5,334 nucleotides of DNA from Cloacimonetes bacterium UBA5284. Lineage in GTDB: Bacteria > Cloacimonadota > Cloacimonadia > Cloacimonadales > Cloacimonadaceae. The stretch covers positions 1-5,334 of the forward strand of contig DHSO01000025.1 of NCBI GenBank assembly GCA_002410505.1. Reading direction: 5' to 3'. Made by a program: the position numbers and the translations under genes. Each line of letters opens with the position of its first letter. The stretch's first letter is position 1. Below, in pieces: positions 1 through 5,334 of this stretch. Under the pieces are notes generated by a model. That model did not search any database and had not been told where the DNA came from. It was given only the letters and a program-made list of their open reading frames with translations.

Positions 1-85
1 TCAACCCCCTCAACCCTCTCAACTCTCTCAACCCTCTCAACTCTCTCAACCTTCTCAACCCTGTCACCCCCCCCCCTCAACCCTT
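1..85. repeat. 9-bp C/T-rich minisatellite
   Basis: Nine head-to-tail copies of a unit close to TCAACCCTC begin at 1, 10, 19, 28, 37, 46, 55, 64 and 77. Units 3 and 5 read TCAACTCTC, and units 2 and 4 read TCAACCCTC, so the variants alternate. Unit 8 is expanded to 13 bases by a run of ten C (67-76). The first unit starts at base 1, so the array may extend left of the window. The opposite strand is G-rich. No protein reading is supported: one frame of the complement meets TGA in almost every unit. The array ends about 105 bases before the transporter start codon. The repeat itself is seen directly; any role in expression is inference. Confidence 0.93.
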
Positions 86-109
86 GGCATTCACCAAACT
101 CCCAATGCC
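86..109. repeat. small inverted repeat after the minisatellite
   Basis: GGCATT (86-91) is the exact reverse complement of AATGCC (104-109), giving a 6-bp stem with a 12-base loop. It lies in the leader between the minisatellite and the transporter gene. No run of T follows, so it does not look like an intrinsic terminator. It could be an operator half-site pair or chance; a 6-bp match is weak evidence. Confidence 0.3.
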
Positions 110-130
110 TCCCCTTTCACAAGAAAAGCC

Positions 131-163
131 TTGACCTAATCTGAATAGCAAAAAAAGTAAACC
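131..163 (+). promoter_or_regulatory. possible promoter of the transporter gene (weak)
   Basis: TTGACC at 131-136 matches five of six bases of the sigma-70 -35 consensus and lies about 55 bases before the start codon. No good -10 box sits at the usual 16-18 base spacing; the nearest TA-rich hexamer, TAAACC at 158-163, is 21 bases away. This is a guess from position and one half-match. A lineage-specific promoter grammar could place the true element elsewhere in 90-180. Confidence 0.18.
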
Positions 164-190
164 ATCTCAAGCAAGGGGAAGCCATACAAT

Positions 191-1903
191 ATGACAATAC
201 TACAGATGATCAATTTCTTGGGAGGCCTGGCTCTATTTATTTTTGGTATGAACAAGATGACCGACAACTTGCATGCTGTAGCCGGCAGCGAGATGCGCAG
301 AATCTTGAAAATGCTGACCAACACACCTCTCAAAGGAGTCGTGGTAGGTATGTCGGTTACTGCCTTGGTGCAAAGTTCTTCCGCTACCACCGTGATGTTG
401 ATCGGATTGGTAAACACCGGAGTGATGACTTTGAATCAGGCTGTAGGAGTTGTGATGGGTGCCAACATCGGTACCACCATCACCGCTCAATTAATCGCTT
501 TCAATATTGGTCATTACGCTTTTGCGTTCATCATTGCCGGCGTATCTATGTTGCTGATCCGCCGCAGCAGAGTAATGGAACGCTGGAGTCAGATCATCAT
601 TGGCTTTGGTTTGCTCTTCATCGGCCTCAATGTGATGTCTTCGGCGATCATGCCCCTGCGTGAGTCTCAGATGGTGCGGGATTTTATGGTATATCTTGCC
701 GGAAACCCCATTTTGGGCATACTTACCGGAACCGTTTTTACCATGTTGATTCAGAGTTCCTCGGCCTCTGTGGGCATCGTTATAGTTCTGGCCAGCAGTG
801 GCTTGATCCCATTTGAAGGCGCTCTGTATCTGGTTTTTGGCGATAACATCGGTACTACCATCACTGCCTGGCTGGCGGGAATTGGCACAAACTACACTGC
901 TCGCCGCGTTGCTTTGGTTCACACTCTTTTCAACATCTTTGGCACCATTCTCTTTGGCTTGCTCACCTACCTTGGCATATTCACTGTTATCATCAATCGC
1001 ATTACCCCCGGGAACGTGTATCTGGGCGAAAACTTGGCGCGTCACATTGCCAATGGGCACACCTTTTTCAACGTATTTAACACCCTCATTTGCCTGCCCT
1101 TTGCCTCATTTTTCGCGTGGGCGGCTTCACGTATCATCCCCGAAGACAAGATTGACACGATCAGTCTGGGAGAGCCCAAACACTTGAATTATCATGTGAT
1201 AAACAACAGTGAACTCGCCATCAACCAATCTCTGAAAGAGATGAGGGAGATGCTGCGCTTGGTGCGCCTGGGACTGATCGTAAGCTATGAAGCCTTCAAG
1301 GATAAAAACTACAAAAAGCAGATCCGGGTAAGCAAGATAGAGGCGGCAATCGACCATCTGCAAAGGGAAGTAACCCTGTATCTGGTGGCGGTGAACGAAC
1401 GCACCAGCGCCGATGACATCATCCAGAAAATCCCTGCTCTCTTGCACACTGTGAACGATATTGAAAAGATCGGTGACTACACCGAGGAAGTGAATCGCAT
1501 CCTGAACTATCAGATCTCGATTCAAAAACACCAGCTCAGCCCGGAATTTTGTTCCATGATCGACGATCTTCACGCCAAAGTGATGTTTATGCTGGATCTC
1601 TGTGTGGATTATCTGGAGGACATGAAAGATGATTTCAGCTACAAAATCATTGAGATGGAAGGGCGCATCAACGAACAGCACCACAATCTGAGGGCAAAAA
1701 TCCTCGGTGAAATTCAAAACGGAGTCTGTGATCCCGCCGGCGGCTTGAATACCATAGATTATCTGGATCAGGTGGAAGTGATCGCGGATAAACTAAAGAA
1801 TCTGGTAAAGGCCGGCAGCCACAAATTTGTATACAAACAGCGTAGCGATTTCCCCATGGACGATGACGATGACAGCCCCGAGCTGAACATCCTGGAATCC
1901 TGA
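191..1903 (+). CDS. Na+/Pi cotransporter family protein with PhoU-like tail (NptA/YjbB type)
   Basis: A 570-residue inner-membrane protein of the Na+/phosphate cotransporter family (NptA, YjbB, eukaryotic SLC34 relatives). Two inverted-type repeats are visible, each with the family signature: QSSSATT at 61-67 followed by GANIGTT at 90-96, and QSSSAS at 188-193 followed by GDNIGTT at 217-223. Hydrophobic segments fill about residues 5-310. From about 335 to 545 the protein is soluble and helical with charged heptad-like stretches (for example IEKIGDYTEEVNRI at 424-437), as in the PhoU-like domain fused to many bacterial members. The C-terminus ends in an acidic patch with five consecutive Asp (557-561). 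The start is ATG at 191, with AAGGGGAA at 173-180 as a somewhat distant Shine-Dalgarno; Met6 (206) is an alternative without a visible ribosome site. Family members move phosphate with Na+, and YjbB has been linked to phosphate export, so direction is not certain. It is transcribed alone, convergent to lpxK. Confidence 0.93.
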   Translation: MTILQMINFLGGLALFIFGMNKMTDNLHAVAGSEMRRILKMLTNTPLKGVVVGMSVTALVQSSSATTVMLIGLVNTGVMTLNQAVGVVMGANIGTTITAQLIAFNIGHYAFAFIIAGVSMLLIRRSRVMERWSQIIIGFGLLFIGLNVMSSAIMPLRESQMVRDFMVYLAGNPILGILTGTVFTMLIQSSSASVGIVIVLASSGLIPFEGALYLVFGDNIGTTITAWLAGIGTNYTARRVALVHTLFNIFGTILFGLLTYLGIFTVIINRITPGNVYLGENLARHIANGHTFFNVFNTLICLPFASFFAWAASRIIPEDKIDTISLGEPKHLNYHVINNSELAINQSLKEMREMLRLVRLGLIVSYEAFKDKNYKKQIRVSKIEAAIDHLQREVTLYLVAVNERTSADDIIQKIPALLHTVNDIEKIGDYTEEVNRILNYQISIQKHQLSPEFCSMIDDLHAKVMFMLDLCVDYLEDMKDDFSYKIIEMEGRINEQHHNLRAKILGEIQNGVCDPAGGLNTIDYLDQVEVIADKLKNLVKAGSHKFVYKQRSDFPMDDDDDSPELNILES

Positions 1904-1907
1904 ACTC

Positions 1908-1925
1908 AAGGCGCTGAGCGGCCTT
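1908..1925. terminator. possible bidirectional terminator hairpin (weak)
   Basis: AAGGC (1908-1912) pairs perfectly with GCCTT (1921-1925), leaving an 8-base GC-rich loop. It spans the whole gap between the transporter stop codon (1901-1903) and the lpxK stop codon (TAA, complement of 1924-1926). Its place between convergent genes suits a shared terminator, but neither strand has a T-run after the stem, so it is not a canonical intrinsic terminator. Collision of the two transcripts or Rho could end transcription instead. Confidence 0.28.
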
Positions 1926-2967
1926 AGTGCCGGTTTATGGCTTTTAGCACAATGTGGATGAGGGCCTCGGGCAGCTCGGTTCGCATCTCCAATACCAACA
2001 AACGCCCGCTTAAGATCGGCATCAATTTCACCGCATCTTTTGCACTGCACAATAGATATTCCGCCGGCTCCGCTTGCAATTTTTGTATTGATGCTTCATC
2101 CGCAAAGGCATGGTGATCCGGAAAGATGTGGTGTTTACTGTACTTTATGCCTTTGGCTGTGGCGCTCTCGGCAAAGGACTGTGGACGGGCGATGGCAGAT
2201 ACCAGGGCAATGTTTTTACCCTGCAATTCTGCTGCTGCTATCTCCAACCCCTCCCGTAGGATTCTGCCCACGCTGCTTCTCACTTTGAACAAACCGGCCC
2301 CTCTTTGGGCCAAAATCCCCTCCAGCTCCGGGTTTTCCGGCGCGCCGGGTTTCTGATGGAGTAGGCATAGGCTGTGGCGGGTGATGGCGCTTAAGCTTTC
2401 GCGCAGATAGCCTGCGGGGATCACAAAGCCGTTGCCCAGGCCGATCTGCGTGTCAAATACCACCAGATCCAGATCTCTCGCTACCTTCAGGTGCTGCATG
2501 GCATCGTCCAAAATCATCAGCTCCAAACCGGGCAATTGACGCTTTGCCAGTTGCAATACTTCCTTACGCTTGCGTCCGGAGAAGATCGGGATACCGGGCA
2601 TCATTTCGTGGGCCATTGCCGCTTCATCTCCCGCTGCTTGAGGCGGAAAGAGCAGATTTTTGCCATCGGCCACCATGCTGGCGCCGTGTTCCAAAAGGCT
2701 TTTGTAGCCACGAGAGGCATAGGCCACGCAGATCCCCTTTTTGTGCAATGCCTTACACAGGGCGATCGCGATGGGGCTTTTACCGTTGCCGCCACTTGTG
2801 AGATTGCCCACGCTGATCACTGTGAACTCAGCGCGATAAGCCTTATCCTGTAGTAAATATCGCCTCATACGCAAAAAACCGGCATAAATGAGGGATACCG
2901 GGTAGAGCAGATAGCTGATGATCGAGCGATTTAGAAGATGTCTTTCGGCAAAATCTACGCGCTTCAC
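1924..2967 (-). CDS. lpxK: Tetraacyldisaccharide 4'-kinase LpxK
   Basis: LpxK phosphorylates the 4' position of the tetraacylated glucosamine disaccharide with ATP to give lipid IVA, a late step of lipid A synthesis at the inner face of the inner membrane. At 347 residues it is of normal length. Seen in order: an N-terminal membrane-associated hydrophobic helix (about 13-32), SVGNLTSGGNGKSP with the Walker A loop (GGNGKSP, 59-65), SRGYK (85-89), GDE (113-115), LDDAMQH (153-159), PAGYLRE (184-190), PDHHAF (283-288) and AKDAVKL (309-315). The Asp of GDE and the His of DHH correspond to the catalytic pair described for the Aquifex enzyme. DDAMQH differs from the common DDG-x-QH by Gly to Ala, and GDEA from GDEP by Pro to Ala. 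The start is GTG, overlapping the stop of the receiver gene as GTGA. No clear Shine-Dalgarno precedes it, so translation probably depends on coupling; starting at Met34 would remove the membrane helix. It is last in the four-gene run. Confidence 0.95.
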   Translation of the reverse strand: MKRVDFAERHLLNRSIISYLLYPVSLIYAGFLRMRRYLLQDKAYRAEFTVISVGNLTSGGNGKSPIAIALCKALHKKGICVAYASRGYKSLLEHGASMVADGKNLLFPPQAAGDEAAMAHEMMPGIPIFSGRKRKEVLQLAKRQLPGLELMILDDAMQHLKVARDLDLVVFDTQIGLGNGFVIPAGYLRESLSAITRHSLCLLHQKPGAPENPELEGILAQRGAGLFKVRSSVGRILREGLEIAAAELQGKNIALVSAIARPQSFAESATAKGIKYSKHHIFPDHHAFADEASIQKLQAEPAEYLLCSAKDAVKLMPILSGRLLVLEMRTELPEALIHIVLKAINRH

Positions 2968-3341
2968 TTCGCTTGAATCTTGCGGTCGATGAGGGCCACA
3001 AGTTTTTCCACGTCAAATGGTTTGAAGATCACATCTTTCAGGCCATCTACTTTGGCACGAACCAAAACGTGATTGGGGTCGTAACCAAAACCCGTCATCA
3101 TGATCACGGGGATCTTCTCATCGTAATCCTTTACGCGCCAAAACAGTTCATAGCCATCCATATCCGGCATGGCGATGTCTGTAAGCACCAGGTCTACTTT
3201 GCCGCTCATGATCATTTGCAGCGCTTTCAGACCGTCCGAAAAGGTGTGCAGTTCCCATTCCGGGCGCAGGGCTTGGATCTCTATTTTCAGGTTTTTAACC
3301 AGTTCTATTTCATCATCCACGATGCAGATTACTTTTGTCAT
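2964..3341 (-). CDS. Single-domain response regulator (CheY-like receiver)
   Basis: A 125-residue protein made only of a receiver domain, with no DNA-binding or enzymatic output domain. The acidic pocket is Asp9-Asp10, the phosphoacceptor is Asp55 (in LVLTDIAMPDMDG, 51-63), the switch Thr is Thr83 (MMTGFG) and the conserved Lys is Lys107 (FKPF, 106-109). All key residues are present, so it should be phosphorylated by a histidine kinase and act by protein-protein contact, as CheY or Spo0F do. No kinase is encoded in this window, so its partner is unknown. The ATG start overlaps the purC stop as ATGA; AAGAG about 5 bases and AGGA about 11 bases upstream can serve the ribosome. Its stop overlaps the lpxK GTG. 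The receiver identity is firm; the pathway is not known. Confidence 0.93.
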   Translation of the reverse strand: MTKVICIVDDEIELVKNLKIEIQALRPEWELHTFSDGLKALQMIMSGKVDLVLTDIAMPDMDGYELFWRVKDYDEKIPVIMMTGFGYDPNHVLVRAKVDGLKDVIFKPFDVEKLVALIDRKIQAK

Positions 3342-4222
3342 GTTATCTCTTTTCCTGTTATGATTTTGTATATTGCCAGATATTTTTCTCTGGTCTTTGC
3401 CACCACGTCTTCCGGTAAGGTGGGCGCGGCAGATTGTTTATCCCAACCGCTTTTATTCAGATAGTCGCGGATGTATTGTTTATCAAAGCTGGTGGGGCTG
3501 GTTCCGATCTCATAGGTATGCAGATCCCAAAACCGGGAGGAATCCGGCGTGATGCATTCATCGATCAGAAATATCTGATTTCCGATGCTGCCAAATTCAA
3601 ATTTGGTATCGGCAAGAATGATTCCCTCTTTTTTCAAAAGTTCGTGAGCGTGGTTATACATGGCCACGGATTTATCGCGCAGATATTCGGCTATCCATGG
3701 ATCCATGTGGCTCAGCATCTCGCGATACGAGATATTGATGTCGTGACCTTCGCTGGCTTTGGTGGAGGGGGTAAACAGCGCTTTGGCAAATTTCTGGCTT
3801 TCCTGCATATCTTCGGCGATCATCATGCTTCCCACCGTGCCGGTGCGCTTGTATTCGCTCCAGGCAGAGCCGCTGATGTAGCCGCGAACAATGCATTCAA
3901 ATGGGATTACGCGGGTTTTCTTCACCAGCATCGAGCGTCCTAGCAGATAGTCCTTGAAGGGATGTAATGCCGCAGGATAATCCTCCACTTTGTCGCTGAT
4001 GAAGTGATTGGGCACTATGTCCGCAGTGCTTTTGAAAAAGTGTACGGAAATGCCGTTCAAAATGCGTCCCTTATCCGGGATCAGATTTGGAAATACCACG
4101 TCGAAGGCCGAGATACGGTCGCTGGTCACGATCAGCAATTGATCGCCCAAGTCGTAAATATCACGTACTTTGCCGCGGCTGAAATTCTTTATTAAAGATA
4201 GTTTGATGAGTGCCTCATGCAT
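3338..4222 (-). CDS. purC: Phosphoribosylaminoimidazole-succinocarboxamide synthase (SAICAR synthetase)
   Basis: PurC joins CAIR and aspartate using ATP to make SAICAR in de novo purine synthesis, in the cytoplasm. Visible family motifs: GKVRDIYDLG (17-26) with the nucleotide-binding loop, TSDRISAFDVV (33-43), ECIVRGYISGSAWSEY (109-124), FTPSTKASEGHDINIS (150-165), LADTKFEFG (203-211) and IDECITPDSSRFW (220-232). At 294 residues it is the longer form, nearer yeast Ade1 in size than the roughly 240-residue form of E. coli. The ATG at 4222 overlaps the last 8 bases of the GIY-YIG gene and is preceded by a good AAGGGAG (complement of 4230-4236) at 7 bases, which fixes the start. A second ATG on this strand at 4218 is out of frame. 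It is second in the run, and its stop overlaps the receiver start. Confidence 0.97.
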   Translation of the reverse strand: MHEALIKLSLIKNFSRGKVRDIYDLGDQLLIVTSDRISAFDVVFPNLIPDKGRILNGISVHFFKSTADIVPNHFISDKVEDYPAALHPFKDYLLGRSMLVKKTRVIPFECIVRGYISGSAWSEYKRTGTVGSMMIAEDMQESQKFAKALFTPSTKASEGHDINISYREMLSHMDPWIAEYLRDKSVAMYNHAHELLKKEGIILADTKFEFGSIGNQIFLIDECITPDSSRFWDLHTYEIGTSPTSFDKQYIRDYLNKSGWDKQSAAPTLPEDVVAKTREKYLAIYKIITGKEIT

Positions 4223-5162
4223 GAGCTCGCTCCCTTATATAGTCATATATTATTTTCATTTCATCCACCGCAGCCAGGGGCAGGGCCAAAAGTTCATTTC
4301 CCCGATAGGGCGGGTTGTCCGCGGGGAAGTGGTAGCTCTTGCCGTTCAACTCCGCGTGAGTCAATTGTCCATGTGCGATCGTGAGCTGCGGACTCTCAAA
4401 GCTGAGATCCTTGGCCACATACAGGAAATTCAACCAATCCCGATACGTACTTAGCAGACGGATCTCGTCGTCCAGAAGGTCGGCTTTGGCGAATTCCAAA
4501 TCGTCATAATACCGCTGGCGCTCCTGTTGCACCATCTCCAATATACCATTATTGGGATGCACAAAGCTCTCTTGCAAAAGCGTGTCCAGCTTCTGAAGAT
4601 CGTGCTCCAAGTCGGTCTCTTTGGCGGGTGCCAGCGCCAGACACCAGCCCCTGCAGATGCCGCTGTCAAACCTTTCGCAGGGATATGTTCCACCGGGGCA
4701 ATTGGGCAGCTTCAAAATGCGGGATATACTATCGATTACATCCGCCACAAAGAAACGGCTGCGAAAGGGCCCCAGATATTGCCAATCGTCATTCGTGTGT
4801 TCCTGAATGCTGATGAATGGGAAACGGTGACTGTCCAAACCCAGATACACATAGCTGTCCCAAGGACGCAAACGCTGCTGGAACGATGGATAATGCTCCT
4901 GAATCAGAGCCTTCTGCATCACCAGAGCACTCATGGAATCCGGCATTTGCTGATATTCCAGGATAGTCGCTCGCTCACAAAGCTCCTGATATAGCTTGTC
5001 CTCGCGAGCATGGTTCCAGATCCCGCGTAAACGAGCGGATAGACGAAAACTGCTACCGATATACAGATAGTCCTGCTCGCTTTTAAGGGCGAAAAATAAG
5101 CAGCCACCCGGAAGGCTATCCCATTGTCTCTCATCATTCTTGGCAATAATTTGACTTATCAT
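4215..5162 (-). CDS. UvrC/Cho-like GIY-YIG domain protein, probably with altered active site
   Basis: A 315-residue protein resembling the N-terminal half of UvrC, without its RNase H-like endonuclease and helix-hairpin-helix domains. Residues 19-98 align by eye with the GIY-YIG domain: GCLFF (20-24) in place of G-hydrophobic-Tyr, LYIGSS (33-38), and RLSARLRG (40-47) keeping the conserved Arg44. YLGPF (129-133) matches the UvrC GP-Y/F motif. Cys155, 162, 170 and 174 form a cluster whose last spacings (x7, x3) match the UvrC cysteines reported to bind an iron-sulfur cluster. LEFAKADLLDDEIRLL (222-237) resembles the UVR helix that contacts UvrB. Residues 250-315 are not recognised. By alignment the GIY Tyr is Leu22, the Lys after YIG is Ser37 and the metal-binding Glu is Gln83, so nuclease activity is doubtful. 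The ATG at 5162 is the first possible start, since an in-frame TAA lies 13-15 bases upstream (5175-5177); no clear Shine-Dalgarno is seen. It heads the operon. The related excision-repair role is inference. Confidence 0.82.
   Translation of the reverse strand: MISQIIAKNDERQWDSLPGGCLFFALKSEQDYLYIGSSFRLSARLRGIWNHAREDKLYQELCERATILEYQQMPDSMSALVMQKALIQEHYPSFQQRLRPWDSYVYLGLDSHRFPFISIQEHTNDDWQYLGPFRSRFFVADVIDSISRILKLPNCPGGTYPCERFDSGICRGWCLALAPAKETDLEHDLQKLDTLLQESFVHPNNGILEMVQQERQRYYDDLEFAKADLLDDEIRLLSTYRDWLNFLYVAKDLSFESPQLTIAHGQLTHAELNGKSYHFPADNPPYRGNELLALPLAAVDEMKIIYDYIRERAHA
4230..4236 (-). promoter_or_regulatory. Shine-Dalgarno site of purC
   Basis: On the - strand AAGGGAG lies 7 bases before the ATG at 4222 and inside the last codons of the upstream GIY-YIG gene. 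It is the clearest ribosome site in the operon and decides the purC start. The other three - strand starts have weak or no such site, so purC may be the best translated of the four. Confidence 0.75.
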
Positions 5163-5167
5163 ACGGA

Positions 5168-5206
5168 CAGTCTTTTATTAGGGCAATTTGTGTCAATTGA
5201 ATTCTA
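5168..5206 (-). promoter_or_regulatory. probable promoter region of the four-gene operon (elements uncertain)
   Basis: The AT-rich stretch ahead of the first - strand gene should hold the operon promoter. On the - strand it has a perfect TTGACA (complement of 5191-5196), but the hexamer 17 bases further on, AGACTG, is no -10 box. Alternatively TAGAAT (complement of 5201-5206) is a fair -10 with only a poor -35 upstream. TCAATTGA (5193-5200) is a perfect 8-base palindrome that overlaps both and might be an operator. None of these is decisive. Confidence 0.25.
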
Positions 5207-5236
5207 TGACTGCCGAAACTGGGGATGGAAACCTGC

Positions 5237-5253
5237 GCGAGCGTTAGCGAGCG
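5237..5253. repeat. short direct repeat GCGAGCG-TTA-GCGAGCG
   Basis: Two identical 7-mers GCGAGCG (5237-5243 and 5247-5253) are separated by TTA. They sit immediately left of the first hairpin-plus-tail unit, and may form its left part. It is GC-rich against an AT-rich surrounding, which suggests an inserted or spreading repeat family rather than promoter DNA. Confidence 0.6.
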
Positions 5254-5255
5254 GA

Positions 5256-5282
5256 GTCCCAGCGGGACGACAGTTTAGATAG
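5256..5282 (+). repeat. hairpin-plus-tail repeat, copy 1
   Basis: GTCCC (5256-5260), loop AGC, and GGGAC (5264-5268) form a perfect 5-bp stem, followed at once by the 14-base tail GACAGTTTAGATAG (5269-5282). The same tail follows a different hairpin in copy 2. No T-run follows the stem, so it is not a usual terminator. The strand is given for the orientation hairpin then tail. Confidence 0.85.
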
Positions 5283-5307
5283 TTACCGATAGTCCAAAAG
5301 CCGATAA

Positions 5308-5334
5308 GTGCCGGAGGCACGACAGTTTAGATAG
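5308..5334 (+). repeat. hairpin-plus-tail repeat, copy 2
   Basis: GTGCC (5308-5312), loop GGA, and GGCAC (5316-5320) form a perfect 5-bp stem, followed by the identical tail GACAGTTTAGATAG (5321-5334), which ends exactly at the window edge. The start-to-start distance from copy 1 is 52 bases. The stem differs from copy 1 by a paired change (C:G to G:C at the third pair), so pairing is kept. The array probably continues to the right. Confidence 0.85.

Noticed and set aside
1..85. Telomere-like or G-quadruplex DNA on the - strand
   Set aside because: G-runs of three or more are interrupted in several units (GAGAG in units 3 and 5, AAGG in unit 6), so a regular quadruplex is not supported, although the G10 run could allow a local one.
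1..85. Repetitive protein-coding segment, since nine bases equal three codons
   Set aside because: The expanded unit 8 adds four bases and breaks the frame, and one complement frame is full of stop codons; no start or domain is seen.
491..1060. Open frame of 189 codons on the - strand inside the transporter gene
   Set aside because: It lies fully under a well-supported gene with clear family motifs, and its translation has low-complexity, non-protein-like composition with no recognisable domain.
1127..1717. Open frame of 196 codons on the - strand inside the transporter gene
   Set aside because: It mirrors the codons of the PhoU-like region; it has no recognisable motif and no ribosome site, and antisense frames of this length arise by codon bias.
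3434..3943. Open frame of 169 codons on the + strand opposite purC
   Set aside because: It is the antisense of conserved purC motifs, and its sequence shows no domain of its own.
4216..4218. Alternative purC start at the ATG overlapping the GIY-YIG stop
   Set aside because: It is out of frame with PurC; the ATG at 4222 is in frame and has AAGGGAG at a suitable distance.
4527..4994. Open frame of 155 codons on the + strand opposite the GIY-YIG gene
   Set aside because: It is antisense to the UvrC-like motifs, with no recognisable family or upstream ribosome site.
5168..5196. Confident sigma-70 promoter based on the perfect TTGACA
   Set aside because: No acceptable -10 hexamer lies 16-18 bases downstream, so only a low-confidence region was recorded.
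5237..5334. CRISPR array
   Set aside because: Only two short repeats with variable stems are seen, 52 bases apart; the invariant part is 14 bases, shorter than a CRISPR repeat, and the spacing region also carries related sub-repeats.

Overview
This window carries five protein genes of ordinary bacterial type. One lies on the + strand (a Na+/phosphate cotransporter-like protein, 191-1903). Four lie on the - strand in a tightly packed run read from 5162 down to 1924: a UvrC/Cho-like GIY-YIG protein, purC, a single-domain response regulator, and lpxK. LpxK makes lipid A, so the organism should be a Gram-negative (didermic) bacterium. The end of the window carries short GC-rich hairpins followed by an identical 14-base tail. 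From general memory this resembles intergenic repeats of Cloacimonadota-type genomes, but the taxonomic guess is weak and cannot be settled from this sequence.

Layout. Positions 1-85 are a C/T-rich 9-base minisatellite (unit TCAAC-Y-CTC), which may run past the left edge and contains a run of ten C. Positions 86-190 are a short leader for the transporter gene, with a small inverted repeat and a Shine-Dalgarno-like AAGGGGAA. The transporter gene and lpxK converge: only 20 bases (1904-1923) separate their stop codons, and a small imperfect palindrome covers this junction. On the - strand each downstream gene overlaps its predecessor by 4 or 8 bases (8-base overlap between the GIY-YIG gene and purC, ATGA at purC/receiver, GTGA at receiver/lpxK), so the four genes are very probably one translationally coupled operon. 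From 5163 to 5334 there is no gene: first an AT-rich stretch that should hold the operon promoter, then the hairpin-plus-tail repeats, which reach the last base of the window and probably continue.

How the genes relate. purC (purine synthesis), lpxK (lipid A 4'-phosphorylation) and a lone receiver domain do not form a single known pathway; co-transcription may simply tie basic growth functions together. The transporter, which has a PhoU-like cytoplasmic tail, is a separate transcription unit.

Most interesting points: the GIY-YIG domain lacks several residues expected for catalysis (the GIY Tyr and the metal-binding Glu) while keeping a UvrC-like four-cysteine motif and a UVR-like helix; two hairpins at the right edge differ in stem sequence but stay paired and share an identical 14-base tail; and a homopolymer-bearing minisatellite sits about 100 bases ahead of the transporter start. 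I found no clear sign of a wholly new defence or mobile system.
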